Positions 1 to 6,483 of a stretch of DNA of 23,783 nucleotides are shown piece after piece. The position numbers and the translations under genes are program-made. A model generated the notes under the pieces. The model made no database searches. It saw only the letters and a program-made list of their open reading frames with translations, and was not told where the DNA came from. Where the stretch lies: IMG/VR virus record IMGVR_UViG_3300025305_000142, positions 1-23,783 of that record. One strand, given 5' to 3'. The first letter of the stretch is position 1, and each line of letters opens with the position of its first letter. The stretch is from a virus.

Positions 1-716
1 GCGCCAACTCTACCAGATTTATAATCAGCTATAGTGCTAGCGCGAGAAGAACCATATGGCATGCCTGACGGTCTATGCGCTGCAGCCATGCCGCCTGTAT
101 CGTCACGCACTGGCGGCGGATTCATAGCTCGTTGGCGTTCAGCTTCGGCTTCGTCTGGATCTCGGTACGCGCTTCCATCCAGCGCTGGATCTTCTTCATG
201 AAGAAGATCTGTCTCATCAAGATACTCATAAAGATCATTTTCATCCGTACTGAAGGCATTTCCGGGTTCATCGTCGCGTAAATAGAACGCTTTGTTACCC
301 AGCGCTTCGCCCGGGGGAACCCCAAGGCGTTTACGTGCCGCCTGGCTCTTCTTGGCTTTCTGCTGTGCAGCGTAACGTTCCATCTCAGCTCCACGTTGCT
401 GGTTCCGCTTCCACATTCTGTCCCTGTATTCTTGGCCGCCGGCGTCCGGATGTCGCTTAGCTTTCTCGGTACCAGCCCATTTTTGGCCAGTACCTATAGA
501 TTGCTGTGGTAGCTCCTTGCGGCGAGGCTCAAGGGCCTGCATGATACGTCCTGACAGGCCCTCAAACTCTAAGAGGTCGTTTTCATCCAAATCTTCTTCA
601 TCGAGATATTCATAAAGATCATTTTCATCCAATTCCATCTCATCAAGCTCTTCACCAAGGAAACTTTCTATTTCTTCTTTAATGATGCTTTTTAATTGTT
701 TCTTTGTAATATTCAT
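1..716 (-). CDS. Acidic protein with MKITK-type N-terminal peptide (C-terminus outside window)
   Basis: The reading frame is open from the ATG at 716 to the left edge, so the C-terminus is missing; 238 codons are visible. AGGA lies 9 bases before the start. Residues 1-15 (MNITKKQLKSIIKEE) match the N-termini of the next genes at 1509, 2210 and 3488, and contain I-K-E, the (I/L)-x-E form cut by T4-type prohead protease. Two acidic blocks around residues 29-37 and 157-165 share D-E-N-D-L-Y-E-Y-L-D-E, and 20 bases are identical at DNA level (227-246 and 611-630). The remainder is charged and Gln/Arg/Ala-rich with no recognised domain. I infer a protein packaged in or attached to the capsid; no enzymatic role is visible. 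Confidence 0.85.
   Translation of the reverse strand, partial: MNITKKQLKSIIKEEIESFLGEELDEMELDENDLYEYLDEEDLDENDLLEFEGLSGRIMQALEPRRKELPQQSIGTGQKWAGTEKAKRHPDAGGQEYRDRMWKRNQQRGAEMERYAAQQKAKKSQAARKRLGVPPGEALGNKAFYLRDDEPGNAFSTDENDLYEYLDETDLLHEEDPALDGSAYRDPDEAEAERQRAMNPPPVRDDTGGMAAAHRPSGMPYGSSRASTIADYKSGRVG
227..630. repeat. Direct repeat pair inside the acidic gene
   Basis: A 20-base sequence (cataaagatcattttcatcc) occurs at 227-246 and 611-630 in the same frame of the leftmost gene, encoding the repeated acidic block. It looks like an internal segmental duplication. Confidence 0.8.
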
Positions 717-733
717 ATATAAATTTCCTATAT

Positions 734-745
734 TAATAAATAGTA
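734..745 (-). promoter_or_regulatory. TACTAT box without -35 upstream of the leftmost gene
   Basis: The 12-mer TACTATTTATTA (minus strand) sits 18 bases before the start at 716. The same 12-mer occurs immediately upstream of the tmRNA (22191-22202). No TTGAC-like -35 is present 16-18 bases upstream, unlike the early-type promoters of the window. It may be a promoter of a different class; this is inference from two copies. Confidence 0.4.
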
Positions 746-760
746 TATGATTTTTCTATG

Positions 761-1204
761 TTAGCTGTTAATCCACATTTCAACCAAAGCCCTTCCAGCT
801 TCAGAAAAATCATGATATTCTGTTTTTAAAGTTATACGAGAATAAAGGTCCTCGTCATACTTAAATGATGGTTCAATTTTCCATTTACTACTGCTGTTTT
901 CTTTAATTACCCCGACGGATCGATCTGTTGCTGTTATTTCATATTCCCATAAACTAATTTTTTTATACTTAATCTTTTTGCTTTTACGTTGCTTTACTTC
1001 AAGTCGTTTAACTTTAAGTGCATCACTCACATCATCGATTTTATCTTCGTAATCCCACCAGGGATCAAAATATGTTCCATATTTTCGAAGCGGAGGTATA
1101 TTTTTTGGCAAATTCGCGATATTTGCTGGAAGATAAGGCATTGAACCACGATTTTTGGTTTTTGTGAGGTTCACTTTGTTCTTTGGTTTTTTATATTTTT
1201 GCAT
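761..1204 (-). CDS. Hypothetical basic protein
   Basis: 147 residues from the ATG at 1204. An upstream in-frame start at 1300 would bury a third of the preceding gene, so 1204 is preferred, although its nearest SD-like run (AGAGG) is 18 bases away. The N-terminus is Lys-rich (MQKYKKPKNKV), and the middle has another Lys/Arg cluster. The C-terminal half is a plain globular-looking segment ending in E-M-W-I-N-S. It follows the gene ending at 1219 with a 14-base gap. It lacks the MKITK peptide carried by its neighbours. No family recognised. Confidence 0.65.
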   Translation of the reverse strand: MQKYKKPKNKVNLTKTKNRGSMPYLPANIANLPKNIPPLRKYGTYFDPWWDYEDKIDDVSDALKVKRLEVKQRKSKKIKYKKISLWEYEITATDRSVGVIKENSSSKWKIEPSFKYDEDLYSRITLKTEYHDFSEAGRALVEMWINS

Positions 1205-1218
1205 GATATAACTAACTA

Positions 1219-1509
1219 TTAACCTCTCATGATAACATTTAATCTTCTCTGGACTGATGACGCCTGGGGGAACGCCTGTGCCAAAGTTTGTGCAATCCAC
1301 ATATTTATCTTAACTTTATTCCTGCCTCCACCACGGGCCGCTTCAGCCTGACCAATAATACTGTTTTTATCTTGTCGCGACATCATATTCAGACCCATAA
1401 CCAAATCTTTCAAATCTTCATATATATCATCATCTGAACGACGGGCTTCTTCCAACTTTCCAAGCTCTTCTTTAACAATTCGTTTAAGTTGAGATCTTGT
1501 TATATTCAT
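1219..1509 (-). CDS. Small protein with MKITK-type N-terminal peptide
   Basis: 96 residues beginning MNITRSQLKRIVKEELGKLEEA, the same amphipathic N-terminal signature as the genes at 716, 2210 and 3488. V-K-E/L-E-E stands where the others have I-K-E. The remainder has an acidic helix (SDDDIYEDLKDLVMGLNMM) and a C-terminal helix. No domain recognised. Only 14 bases separate it from the gene ending at 1524, so the two are probably co-transcribed. I infer a small virion or prohead-associated protein from the shared peptide. Confidence 0.75.
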   Translation of the reverse strand: MNITRSQLKRIVKEELGKLEEARRSDDDIYEDLKDLVMGLNMMSRQDKNSIIGQAEAARGGGRNKVKINMWIAQTLAQAFPQASSVQRRLNVIMRG

Positions 1510-1523
1510 TTTTTTATCTTCCT

Positions 1524-1757
1524 TTAAGCCATCATTGACACGTTTTTAACGTTAACACCAACGCCCATGAGAGCCCTAAATAAACTAATATAATTATCAG
1601 TCATATTTGGATTGGATTGACCCATAAGTTTTATGGCCTCAGTTAAAGAATCCATCATCTTTATAACTTCCTGTTGTTCTGGTGTAAAATCCTCACCATA
1701 CAGATCATCAACTTCTTCTTTAATAATTCGTTTAAGTTGTTGTTTTGTTATTTTCAT
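1524..1757 (-). CDS. Nested in-frame product with its own SD and MKITK peptide
   Basis: Internal ATG at 1757 in the frame of the 1524-2210 gene, preceded by GGAGGGTCAATCA. That is one of the strongest Shine-Dalgarno arrangements in the window. The product would be 77 residues: MKITKQQLKRIIKEE, then an acidic segment (VDDLYGEDFTPEQQE) and a helical C-terminus ending N-V-S-M-M-A. Because the peptide is N-terminal in every other carrier here, this start is likely used. Whether the longer fusion is also made cannot be seen. Confidence 0.65.
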   Translation of the reverse strand: MKITKQQLKRIIKEEVDDLYGEDFTPEQQEVIKMMDSLTEAIKLMGQSNPNMTDNYISLFRALMGVGVNVKNVSMMA

Positions 1758-2210
1758 TGATTGACCCTCCGCGATGGGTATATCCGTCGTTGGGTAGACT
1801 AGTCCACCTATCTTTGTCAGAAAATTTTCCATAGTCTTTTTATTTCTAGGGTGCACTCGCCCTTTTTCAAGAATATCCTGCAACCCATCTCTAAGCGCCA
1901 CCGCGTAATCGCACGCATACTTCGGTCTTTTCACAGAATCCATCTCGACTAACCACGGAAGATAAACCATGTTTCCTTCGTTATACCCTTCTGTTGCTTC
2001 TTTTCCAACGCACCATGGCTTCCACATGTTAACAAAATCTTTTAACAACCATCCCTCGTGATCACCGGGCTCTCGATATAAGCCGACGACGTGATTCTTA
2101 GCGAGGGTTTCTGGGGAGCAGTAGCCGTGTGAGCAGATCTCTTGCGCTTCTTTGAGAGATTTTATCTCTTCCTTAATAATCCGTTTAAGTTGTTGTTTTG
2201 TGATTTTCAT
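1524..2210 (-). CDS. Protein carrying the MKITK peptide twice (fused or nested genes)
   Basis: 228 residues from the ATG at 2210 (GGGAG 8 bases upstream). Residues 1-15 (MKITKQQLKRIIKEE) reappear identically at residues 152-166. The first module (about 150 residues) has Cys and Trp pairs and no recognised family; the second (77 residues) is helical. The DNA of the two peptide copies is near-identical (2172-2210 and 1719-1757, about three differences in 39). The second copy is preceded by GGAGGG six bases before its ATG, so it can start independently. The ORF therefore looks like two adjacent genes fused in frame by loss of a stop, or one gene making two products. Confidence 0.8.
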   Translation of the reverse strand: MKITKQQLKRIIKEEIKSLKEAQEICSHGYCSPETLAKNHVVGLYREPGDHEGWLLKDFVNMWKPWCVGKEATEGYNEGNMVYLPWLVEMDSVKRPKYACDYAVALRDGLQDILEKGRVHPRNKKTMENFLTKIGGLVYPTTDIPIAEGQSMKITKQQLKRIIKEEVDDLYGEDFTPEQQEVIKMMDSLTEAIKLMGQSNPNMTDNYISLFRALMGVGVNVKNVSMMA

Positions 2211-2310
2211 ACAGAATTCTCCCTTTCCATAGAGTAATTAGTTGCTTATCTTGAAGAACGCCCACCAAAATCCGGCAATTTTTTCCCCGAAATTTTTCTT
2301 AACAGTCAAT

Positions 2311-2535
2311 AAACGTTAACTTGTACTTTGTTCTAACGTTCCTATATTATTACTATGCGAATTAGTCGGAGAGCCAAAAAAGTAATTTCTTGGCGTTTTA
2401 TATCCATGACCTTGGCCACGTTAATTTGTTATCCATTCATAGGATCGATGACGAAATCTATTGGCCTAACGTTAATAATCAACGCCATTATGACGGTTGT
2501 ACATTATTACTTCGAGAAATGGTGGGAACGTTAAT
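2311..2535. repeat. AACGTTAA-type motif cluster in a gene-free stretch
   Basis: The 324 bases between 2211 and 2534 hold no credible gene; only ORFs of about 20 codons without SD were seen. Five copies of an ACGTTAA/AACGTT core lie at about 2313, 2335, 2418, 2469 and 2528, several with the palindrome AACGTT. Isolated copies occur at about 1549, 4300 and 11411. Function is unknown; binding sites for a regulator or a decayed gene are both possible. Confidence 0.5.
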
Positions 2536-3488
2536 TATCGGATTAGTTTTTCAAGTTCTTTCATTGAAATATCAAAATCGGGTGCATTCTTCTTCCGCGT
2601 CCTGCCCTCGTTTTTGGATGACACAGATCGATTTTCTGCGCGTGCTATTTCACATCGTCGACGCTGATCAATATCTTGTACTCCGGCACATGACGTATCG
2701 GTTTCATCCAACTCCATGCTTTCGCTTTTAGGAGGACATTTCATATCACCCGTTTGTACACATTTTGTCATTTTGCCGGTCTTGGTGTCATAAGTGCGCG
2801 TTTTCGTACCCACCACTGTTTCCGTACCAATTGGTTTACCTTCCTTCAAGGGAGGTGGCTCTTCCTTTGCAATTGACGTTGGGGGATTCATTGCAACCGC
2901 CTGAGCCAAGGCTGCTTTATCCTTGGCCAATTGTTCAGGTGTTGCTTTGCTAAGGAATTTTTCACGAGCTGCTTTAAATTTAGGTCGGTTTCTATCAATC
3001 CGCGCTTGAGGATCCTCCTGCCACTTATAACCTTTTCTATGCCGGCCAACCCAATCGCGCCTTGCATCACGTTGCGCCAAAGAAGCTTTGTATTCATCGG
3101 TTTCACGAAAGCTAGCATCTTTTCGTCCCATGCGGATGTTGTCCATATCTTTTCTGGTGAGGCGAGGCTTTTTAGTTTTGGGGTTAACTTGGATTTTTTT
3201 CCTGGCTTGAGCTGCAGCTGCTTGCGCATCTTCCGCAGCATTATCGAAATCAGCCTCTGCATCCATATACGACGTCCGCTCATCATCGGTAAATTGCGCC
3301 CAAGCGTCACTGGTCATTTTTCGCCCAGGGCGAAATTCGACGTCAATCTCACCACGTTCTCGCGCGCGAGCCCTACGTTCAGGTGAATCTTCATCGCTGC
3401 CCCATTCGCCTTCCATCCAGAGTTCATCCAAAACATTCTTAGTTTCTTCTTGGATGATTTTTTTAATATCCGACTTTGTAATTTTCAT
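2535..3488 (-). CDS. Charged protein with MKITK-type N-terminal peptide
   Basis: 317 residues; ATG at 3488 with GAGG 10 bases upstream. Residues 1-15 are MKITKSDIKKIIQEE, containing I-Q-E, the same signature as at 716, 1509 and 2210. The body is rich in Lys, Arg, Asp, Glu and Ala and is probably largely disordered or helical. It has an Ala-rich acidic stretch near residues 80-95 and a Cys-containing region (CVQTGDMKCPP, DTSCAGVQ) near 240-270. No catalytic domain is recognised. Composition and N-terminus suggest a capsid-internal or scaffold-like protein, as inference. Confidence 0.8.
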   Translation of the reverse strand: MKITKSDIKKIIQEETKNVLDELWMEGEWGSDEDSPERRARARERGEIDVEFRPGRKMTSDAWAQFTDDERTSYMDAEADFDNAAEDAQAAAAQARKKIQVNPKTKKPRLTRKDMDNIRMGRKDASFRETDEYKASLAQRDARRDWVGRHRKGYKWQEDPQARIDRNRPKFKAAREKFLSKATPEQLAKDKAALAQAVAMNPPTSIAKEEPPPLKEGKPIGTETVVGTKTRTYDTKTGKMTKCVQTGDMKCPPKSESMELDETDTSCAGVQDIDQRRRCEIARAENRSVSSKNEGRTRKKNAPDFDISMKELEKLIR

Positions 3489-3803
3489 TTTGTTATAGCC
3501 TCGGTGATATAGTAAATAGGCTTAGCCATTGCAAAAATCTAGAAAATTTCCGTGTGCGCAACACGTGCACATCTAGCCCGGCCTAGACCGTATACTTACT
3601 ATGCATAGATTCCGGGGTAGGGGGAGGGGGGCCCCCGTGTTTAGTTGCTATACACTACGCTTTGCTATGTGCAATAAATACACACATTAACAGATTGTAG
3701 CATATTTCTACACTTATGTTAACTAGCTATACGGTATTATCGCATATTTATTTCTCCTTTAATATCAATGGGTTAGTTTATGTTTGCCCTAGTCGTAGAC
3801 AAC
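3489..3803. other. Gene-free stretch with G-rich block and small repeats
   Basis: No minus-strand gene with an SD is seen. Minus-strand TACTAT (3509-3514) lies 21 bases upstream of the start at 3488 with no -35. At 3614-3636 a GGGG-TA-GGGGG-A-GGGGGG run is followed directly by CCCCC, giving a GC hairpin and possible G-tetrad former in otherwise AT-rich DNA. GTTTAGTTGCTATACACT at about 3639-3656 nearly matches 4015-4032, just upstream of the gene starting at 4013. GTGCAATAAATACAC (about 3668) resembles GCGCAATAAATGCGC (about 4234). Confidence 0.5.
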
Positions 3804-4013
3804 TTATTCCTCGGGCTCTTCTTCGCTTAGCTCGATCGGTTGTTCGACGTAAGGTACTGGAATCCCTTCGATTAATAGTATACCGACCTCGCCTAGTATA
3901 TACTTGTCTAGCGTCTCTGCTAGCGCCCAGGCCATCTTCTCGTCGTTGGCTTTGGCGTATTTGTCGATTAGCTTATGCATATAATGCTCTGTGAAGTCTA
4001 TAATGTCGCCCAT
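3804..4013 (-). CDS. Small acidic hypothetical protein
   Basis: 69 residues from the ATG at 4013, with AGGA 8 bases upstream. Helical N-terminal half (DFTEHYMHKLIDKYAKANDE), a hydrophobic middle (EVGILLIEGIPVPYV) and an acidic tail (ELSEEEPEE). It is isolated between two gene-poor stretches. The sequence just before its SD is repeated near 3640, where no start codon follows. No family recognised. Confidence 0.65.
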   Translation of the reverse strand: MGDIIDFTEHYMHKLIDKYAKANDEKMAWALAETLDKYILGEVGILLIEGIPVPYVEQPIELSEEEPEE

Positions 4014-4067
4014 GTTTAGTTCCTATACACTCTCTTTCTTTCTCTTGCTAAGGGAAAGCTTAATTAA

Positions 4068-4199
4068 CTACCTGATATCATTACTCTTTTTATTCTCGCC
4101 TCTTTTGGTTACATAGCCTGCTAGGCCACCGACGAAGCCGATCGCAGCGCCTAAAATAAAGGCACACGCGATATAAATAATTGCAGCAATATCAGTCAC
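4068..4199 (-). CDS. Small single-pass membrane protein
   Basis: 43 codons starting with GTG at 4199, with AGGA 8 bases upstream. One strong hydrophobic segment with Gly/Ala spacing (IIYIACAFILGAAIGFVGG), then a short basic tail (VTKRGENKKSNDIR). This predicts one transmembrane helix with a positive cytoplasmic C-terminus. The minus-strand sequence CCTACTATACACAC lies upstream and could be a -10 without a clear -35. No family recognised. Confidence 0.6.
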   Translation of the reverse strand: MTDIAAIIYIACAFILGAAIGFVGGLAGYVTKRGENKKSNDIR

Positions 4200-4492
4200 T
4201 TATCTTATCCTTTGTGTGTATAGTAGGTTTACATGCGCAATAAATGCGCTCCTGTAGAGCGTTTGCCCTTAGTGGGAAGTAATTACACATGTATAGTAAG
4301 TTAACGTTTAGCAGGTTGACACACTAGATCCAACCCTTCGTACTCGTCTCTTTTCCTTCTATCTCCTATTATATTGAATTCATAGGCAAAAACTAATTAC
4401 CACGTAATATAGTTACCCTAAGCAATTCGTAATGTTTTCAATGTGTTAACTTGCAAGGGTTTGGGTAGTACGACCGCAAACGCAGTGTAAAC
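4200..4492. other. Gene-poor stretch between membrane protein and sigma gene
   Basis: No convincing gene. A 32-codon ORF from an ATG near 4275 lacks an SD and overlaps the next gene, so it is not called. The small hairpin GCGC-AATAAAT-GCGC sits at about 4234-4248. Two TACTATACA sequences (minus strand, near 4222 and 4277) could be -10 elements. Confidence 0.4.
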
Positions 4493-5317
4493 CTAGTTTA
4501 CAGCAGCCAAAGCGCACGTTTGGAGCGCTTTGCGTAGCTTCTGAACCATTCCCTTTTCAATTTGGGCAATGCGTTGCTTTGAAACGCCAAACTCACTTGC
4601 AAGCTCGACCGTTGTCAGCTTATCATTCTCGAAGACATCGGAAGCAACGCGGTGAGTGAAGATTTTGACGTCACGGTCATTTTTCAAAGTTTTCTGGAAA
4701 CCATTAAGAATCTCGCCGATCTTCCTGCTTTGGTCAGTTCGGTCCATTTTTTCATCTTGTAGGATCCTGCTATCCGCGATCGTGTTCGCGACGGTTGCGC
4801 CGTCAGAATTCAACGGAGCGTTAAGCGAAGCGGCTCGTTTTCCGATCAAAGAAAGCGCTTTTTCGATGTCTTTGATGTTTAGGCCGAGTTCGCATGCGAT
4901 CGTGTCATTATCGACGTCAGAACCGAATTGACGACGAAGGCGCGGAAGTGAAGCGTACAACTTGCGAGCAGTGCGCGAACCGACTCGAATGGTTCCACAA
5001 TTTTCTTGCACGTATTGTTGGCATTTTGCCGTCATCCACTGGCGGGCGTAAGTTGTGAAAGATGCGCCACAAGACGGATCAAAAGTTTCTCCGGCTCGCA
5101 TGATTCCGGTCACAGCTTCCATCAAGAGATCATCGATATCGACGGTGTTGCGAACGTGCTTTTTTGCGACCTTGATCGCAAGCGGGATATTGGAGCGGAT
5201 CAGCGCGTCCATTGCTCGACGGTTGCCGGTCTTTTGAAAAGCGGCAGCATGTGCGATTTGCTCGTCACGGCTTAGAATGTTGACGGCGGAAGCTAGCGTT
5301 GCAATTGCGGTTCTCAT
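4493..5317 (-). CDS. Phage-encoded sigma70-family (RpoH-like) sigma factor
   Basis: 274 residues. Region 2 spans about residues 38-108 (IPLAIKVAKKH, DIDDLLMEAVTGIMRAGETFD, FTTYARQWMTAKCQQYVQEN). The segment around residue 118 (ARKLYASLPRLRRQFG) resembles the RpoH box. Region 4.2 is the C-terminal helix-turn-helix (TTVELASEFGVSKQRIAQIEKGM). An upstream in-frame ATG at 5389 overlaps the -35 of the gene's own promoter and would lie before the transcription start, so the ATG at 5317 (AGGAG 10 bases upstream) is chosen. The product should bind host core RNA polymerase and redirect it, presumably to phage promoters. Because its own promoter is of the window's sigma70-type class, it is probably made early and acts later (inference). 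Confidence 0.93.
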   Translation of the reverse strand: MRTAIATLASAVNILSRDEQIAHAAAFQKTGNRRAMDALIRSNIPLAIKVAKKHVRNTVDIDDLLMEAVTGIMRAGETFDPSCGASFTTYARQWMTAKCQQYVQENCGTIRVGSRTARKLYASLPRLRRQFGSDVDNDTIACELGLNIKDIEKALSLIGKRAASLNAPLNSDGATVANTIADSRILQDEKMDRTDQSRKIGEILNGFQKTLKNDRDVKIFTHRVASDVFENDKLTTVELASEFGVSKQRIAQIEKGMVQKLRKALQTCALAAVN

Positions 5318-5361
5318 GTAGATTTTGCTCCTGAGCAAGTTGTGTTTTCTTCTACCCCTAA

Positions 5362-5389
5362 ACAGTAAGCACCAGAATGGGCCAGACAA
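5362..5389 (-). promoter_or_regulatory. Early-type promoter of the sigma gene
   Basis: TTGTCT (5384-5389), 16-base spacer ending GTGCT, TACTGT (5362-5367). Predicted start about 5355, leaving a leader of about 38 nt before the ATG at 5317. Confidence 0.75.
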
Positions 5390-5577
5390 GGGGTAAGACG
5401 ATCTTTTTTCACTTTTCTTTGAGTCTCTGAACTGTCGCGAAAGTACGAATTCATACCTATATATATTGCAAGTCCTGTGCCAACTTGGTCATTTTGGGCA
5501 TTTATTTTGATTTCCTAATGATTTCAACGGCTTGGGGGCATGATCGCTCTCCTCAACTTATCAATTTGATGCTTTTA

Positions 5578-5660
5578 GGTGCGAAACCTTTTACGCACTT
5601 GGGTAGTGTTTTACGCACTTATTCGCCCTATGTAACGGGGTGCGAATCAATTTACGCACC
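5578..5660. repeat. Phased TTACGCAC / GGTGCGAA repeats
   Basis: TTACGCAC occurs at 5591, 5611 and 5652; the first two lie in a 12-base identical block (TTTTACGCACTT) exactly 20 bases apart. GGTGCGAA, which inverts the core, occurs at 5578 and 5639. Two hairpins result; the one at 5639-5660 has a perfect 6-bp stem (GGTGCG/CGCACC). The last copy contains the stop codon of the gene 5652-5912. The array sits between that gene and the sigma promoter. It could be an operator, an iteron-like origin element or a terminator. Confidence 0.65.
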
Positions 5661-5912
5661 TAGCAACTCACTGGAATCACTAGATATCTTCTTTACATGA
5701 AAATTCTTATCATTCTTGACCTCGACCCAACGCCACCATTTTTCGGGGTTCGAATCTGCCCGGAGTAGCGCGATCTCGGTGTCAACCGGTACGAAGCTCG
5801 ATTGGCGCGCTGGCGTCATTGCCGTGACGGTCCACAAATCGCCCTGTTCACGGATCCGGTTCTTGCCGTGTCGCGTGATGCCGGTCAATCGTACTTTGTC
5901 GCCTACTATCAT
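5652..5912 (-). CDS. Small GD-V beta-barrel-like protein
   Basis: 86 residues; ATG at 5912 with GAGG six bases upstream. It starts MIVGDKVRLTG, the form of the KVGDLV proteins further right. It continues with short beta-rich segments (GDLWTVTAM, FVPVDTEIALL) and a W-W-R-W-V-E-V motif; a small SH3/KOW-type fold is likely. It directly follows the 26-codon gene (stop and start adjacent). The stop codon lies in a phased repeat. Binding partner unknown. Confidence 0.7.
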   Translation of the reverse strand: MIVGDKVRLTGITRHGKNRIREQGDLWTVTAMTPARQSSFVPVDTEIALLRADSNPEKWWRWVEVKNDKNFHVKKISSDSSELLGA

Positions 5913-5993
5913 TTAGGGCCTCGCAATGAAGTGCCATATACCGAAGCTGGCAATAATTTGACAACCGATAACAATACAACCTTGAATTAACAT
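5913..5993 (-). CDS. 26-residue hydrophobic peptide
   Basis: ATG at 5993, with AGAGGG six bases upstream. The peptide is hydrophobic throughout (MLIQGCIVIGCQIIASFGIW) and ends HFIARP, so it could span or insert in the membrane. Its ATG overlaps the stop of the preceding gene (TAATG), and its own stop abuts the next ATG. The strong SD and tight coupling argue that it is translated. Confidence 0.55.
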   Translation of the reverse strand: MLIQGCIVIGCQIIASFGIWHFIARP

Positions 5994-6181
5994 TATGATC
6001 CCTCTGTGTAGCTCATTTCAATGGTGACCCAACGACCGTTACGATCGCCGGGATAAGCGCCTTTCCAAGCGCCTGAAACGCGATGGGCCTTTGGATTGCG
6101 TGCTTTGAACGCATCGATCGCCGCTTCCATCGTGGTGGCCGCGCCTTTGGTTTGGAAAAAATCGAAAAGTTTCTTTTTCAT
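5993..6181 (-). CDS. Small hypothetical protein
   Basis: 62 residues from the ATG at 6181, with AAGG seven bases upstream. Longer in-frame starts run back into the promoter at 6316-6343 and are rejected. Sequence: basic N-terminus (MKKKLFDFFQTKG), an Ala-rich helix (TTMEAAIDAFKARNPKAH), then a Gly/Trp-rich beta-like end. No family recognised. First gene after its promoter, with a leader of about 128 nt that is unusually long for this window. Confidence 0.7.
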   Translation of the reverse strand: MKKKLFDFFQTKGAATTMEAAIDAFKARNPKAHRVSGAWKGAYPGDRNGRWVTIEMSYTEGS

Positions 6182-6315
6182 CGGGTGACCTTTTGAAATG
6201 TATATTGAAATTAGAAAAAGAAACAAGGAAGGGCGGCATAACACCCTTTCATCAGTCAACGCTTTCGCTCGTGATCCTTCATGACTACCGATATTGGCTC
6301 GTCTCTTATATATAA

Positions 6316-6343
6316 ATAGTAAGAACGGATCCACCATGGTCAA
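6316..6343 (-). promoter_or_regulatory. Early-type promoter upstream of the gene at 6181
   Basis: TTGACC (6338-6343), 16-base spacer ending GTTCT, TACTAT (6316-6321). Predicted start about 6309. Confidence 0.75.
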
Positions 6344-6387
6344 GGGGTAGAGTGAAAAAAAATTCTCGTGACAGGCTTTTTTTCTAA

Positions 6388-6483
6388 CTAAAGAAAATAA
6401 TTGCCCTTTTTCCGTCGTTGGTCAAAAAGCCAACGAGTTCCAAGGGTTAGCGCGAGCCAAATAATGACTGTAATATCAATCAC
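6388..6483 (-). CDS. 31-residue membrane peptide
   Basis: GTG start at 6483 with GGAGGG five bases upstream. The N-terminal two thirds are hydrophobic (VIDITVIIWLALTLGTRWLF) and the tail is basic (DQRRKKGNYFL), predicting one membrane helix. The first codons (VIDITV) and the DNA around the start are duplicated from the start of the gene at 6673. It overlaps the end of that gene by eight bases. Confidence 0.6.
   Translation of the reverse strand: MIDITVIIWLALTLGTRWLFDQRRKKGNYFL

Noticed and set aside
2390-3386. Plus-strand ORFs over the 2535-3488 gene
   Set aside because: No SD and no recognisable protein; the minus-strand gene has the shared N-terminal peptide and an SD.
4243-4275. 32-codon ORF starting near 4275
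   Set aside because: No SD, and its end overlaps the start of the better-supported membrane-protein gene.
4310-4340. Plus-strand TTGACA near 4315 as a rightward promoter
   Set aside because: No good -10 at the right distance and no plus-strand gene downstream.
5317-5389. Longer start for the sigma factor at 5389
   Set aside because: The ATG overlaps the -35 of the gene's promoter and lies before the predicted transcript start; the added residues do not match sigma factors.
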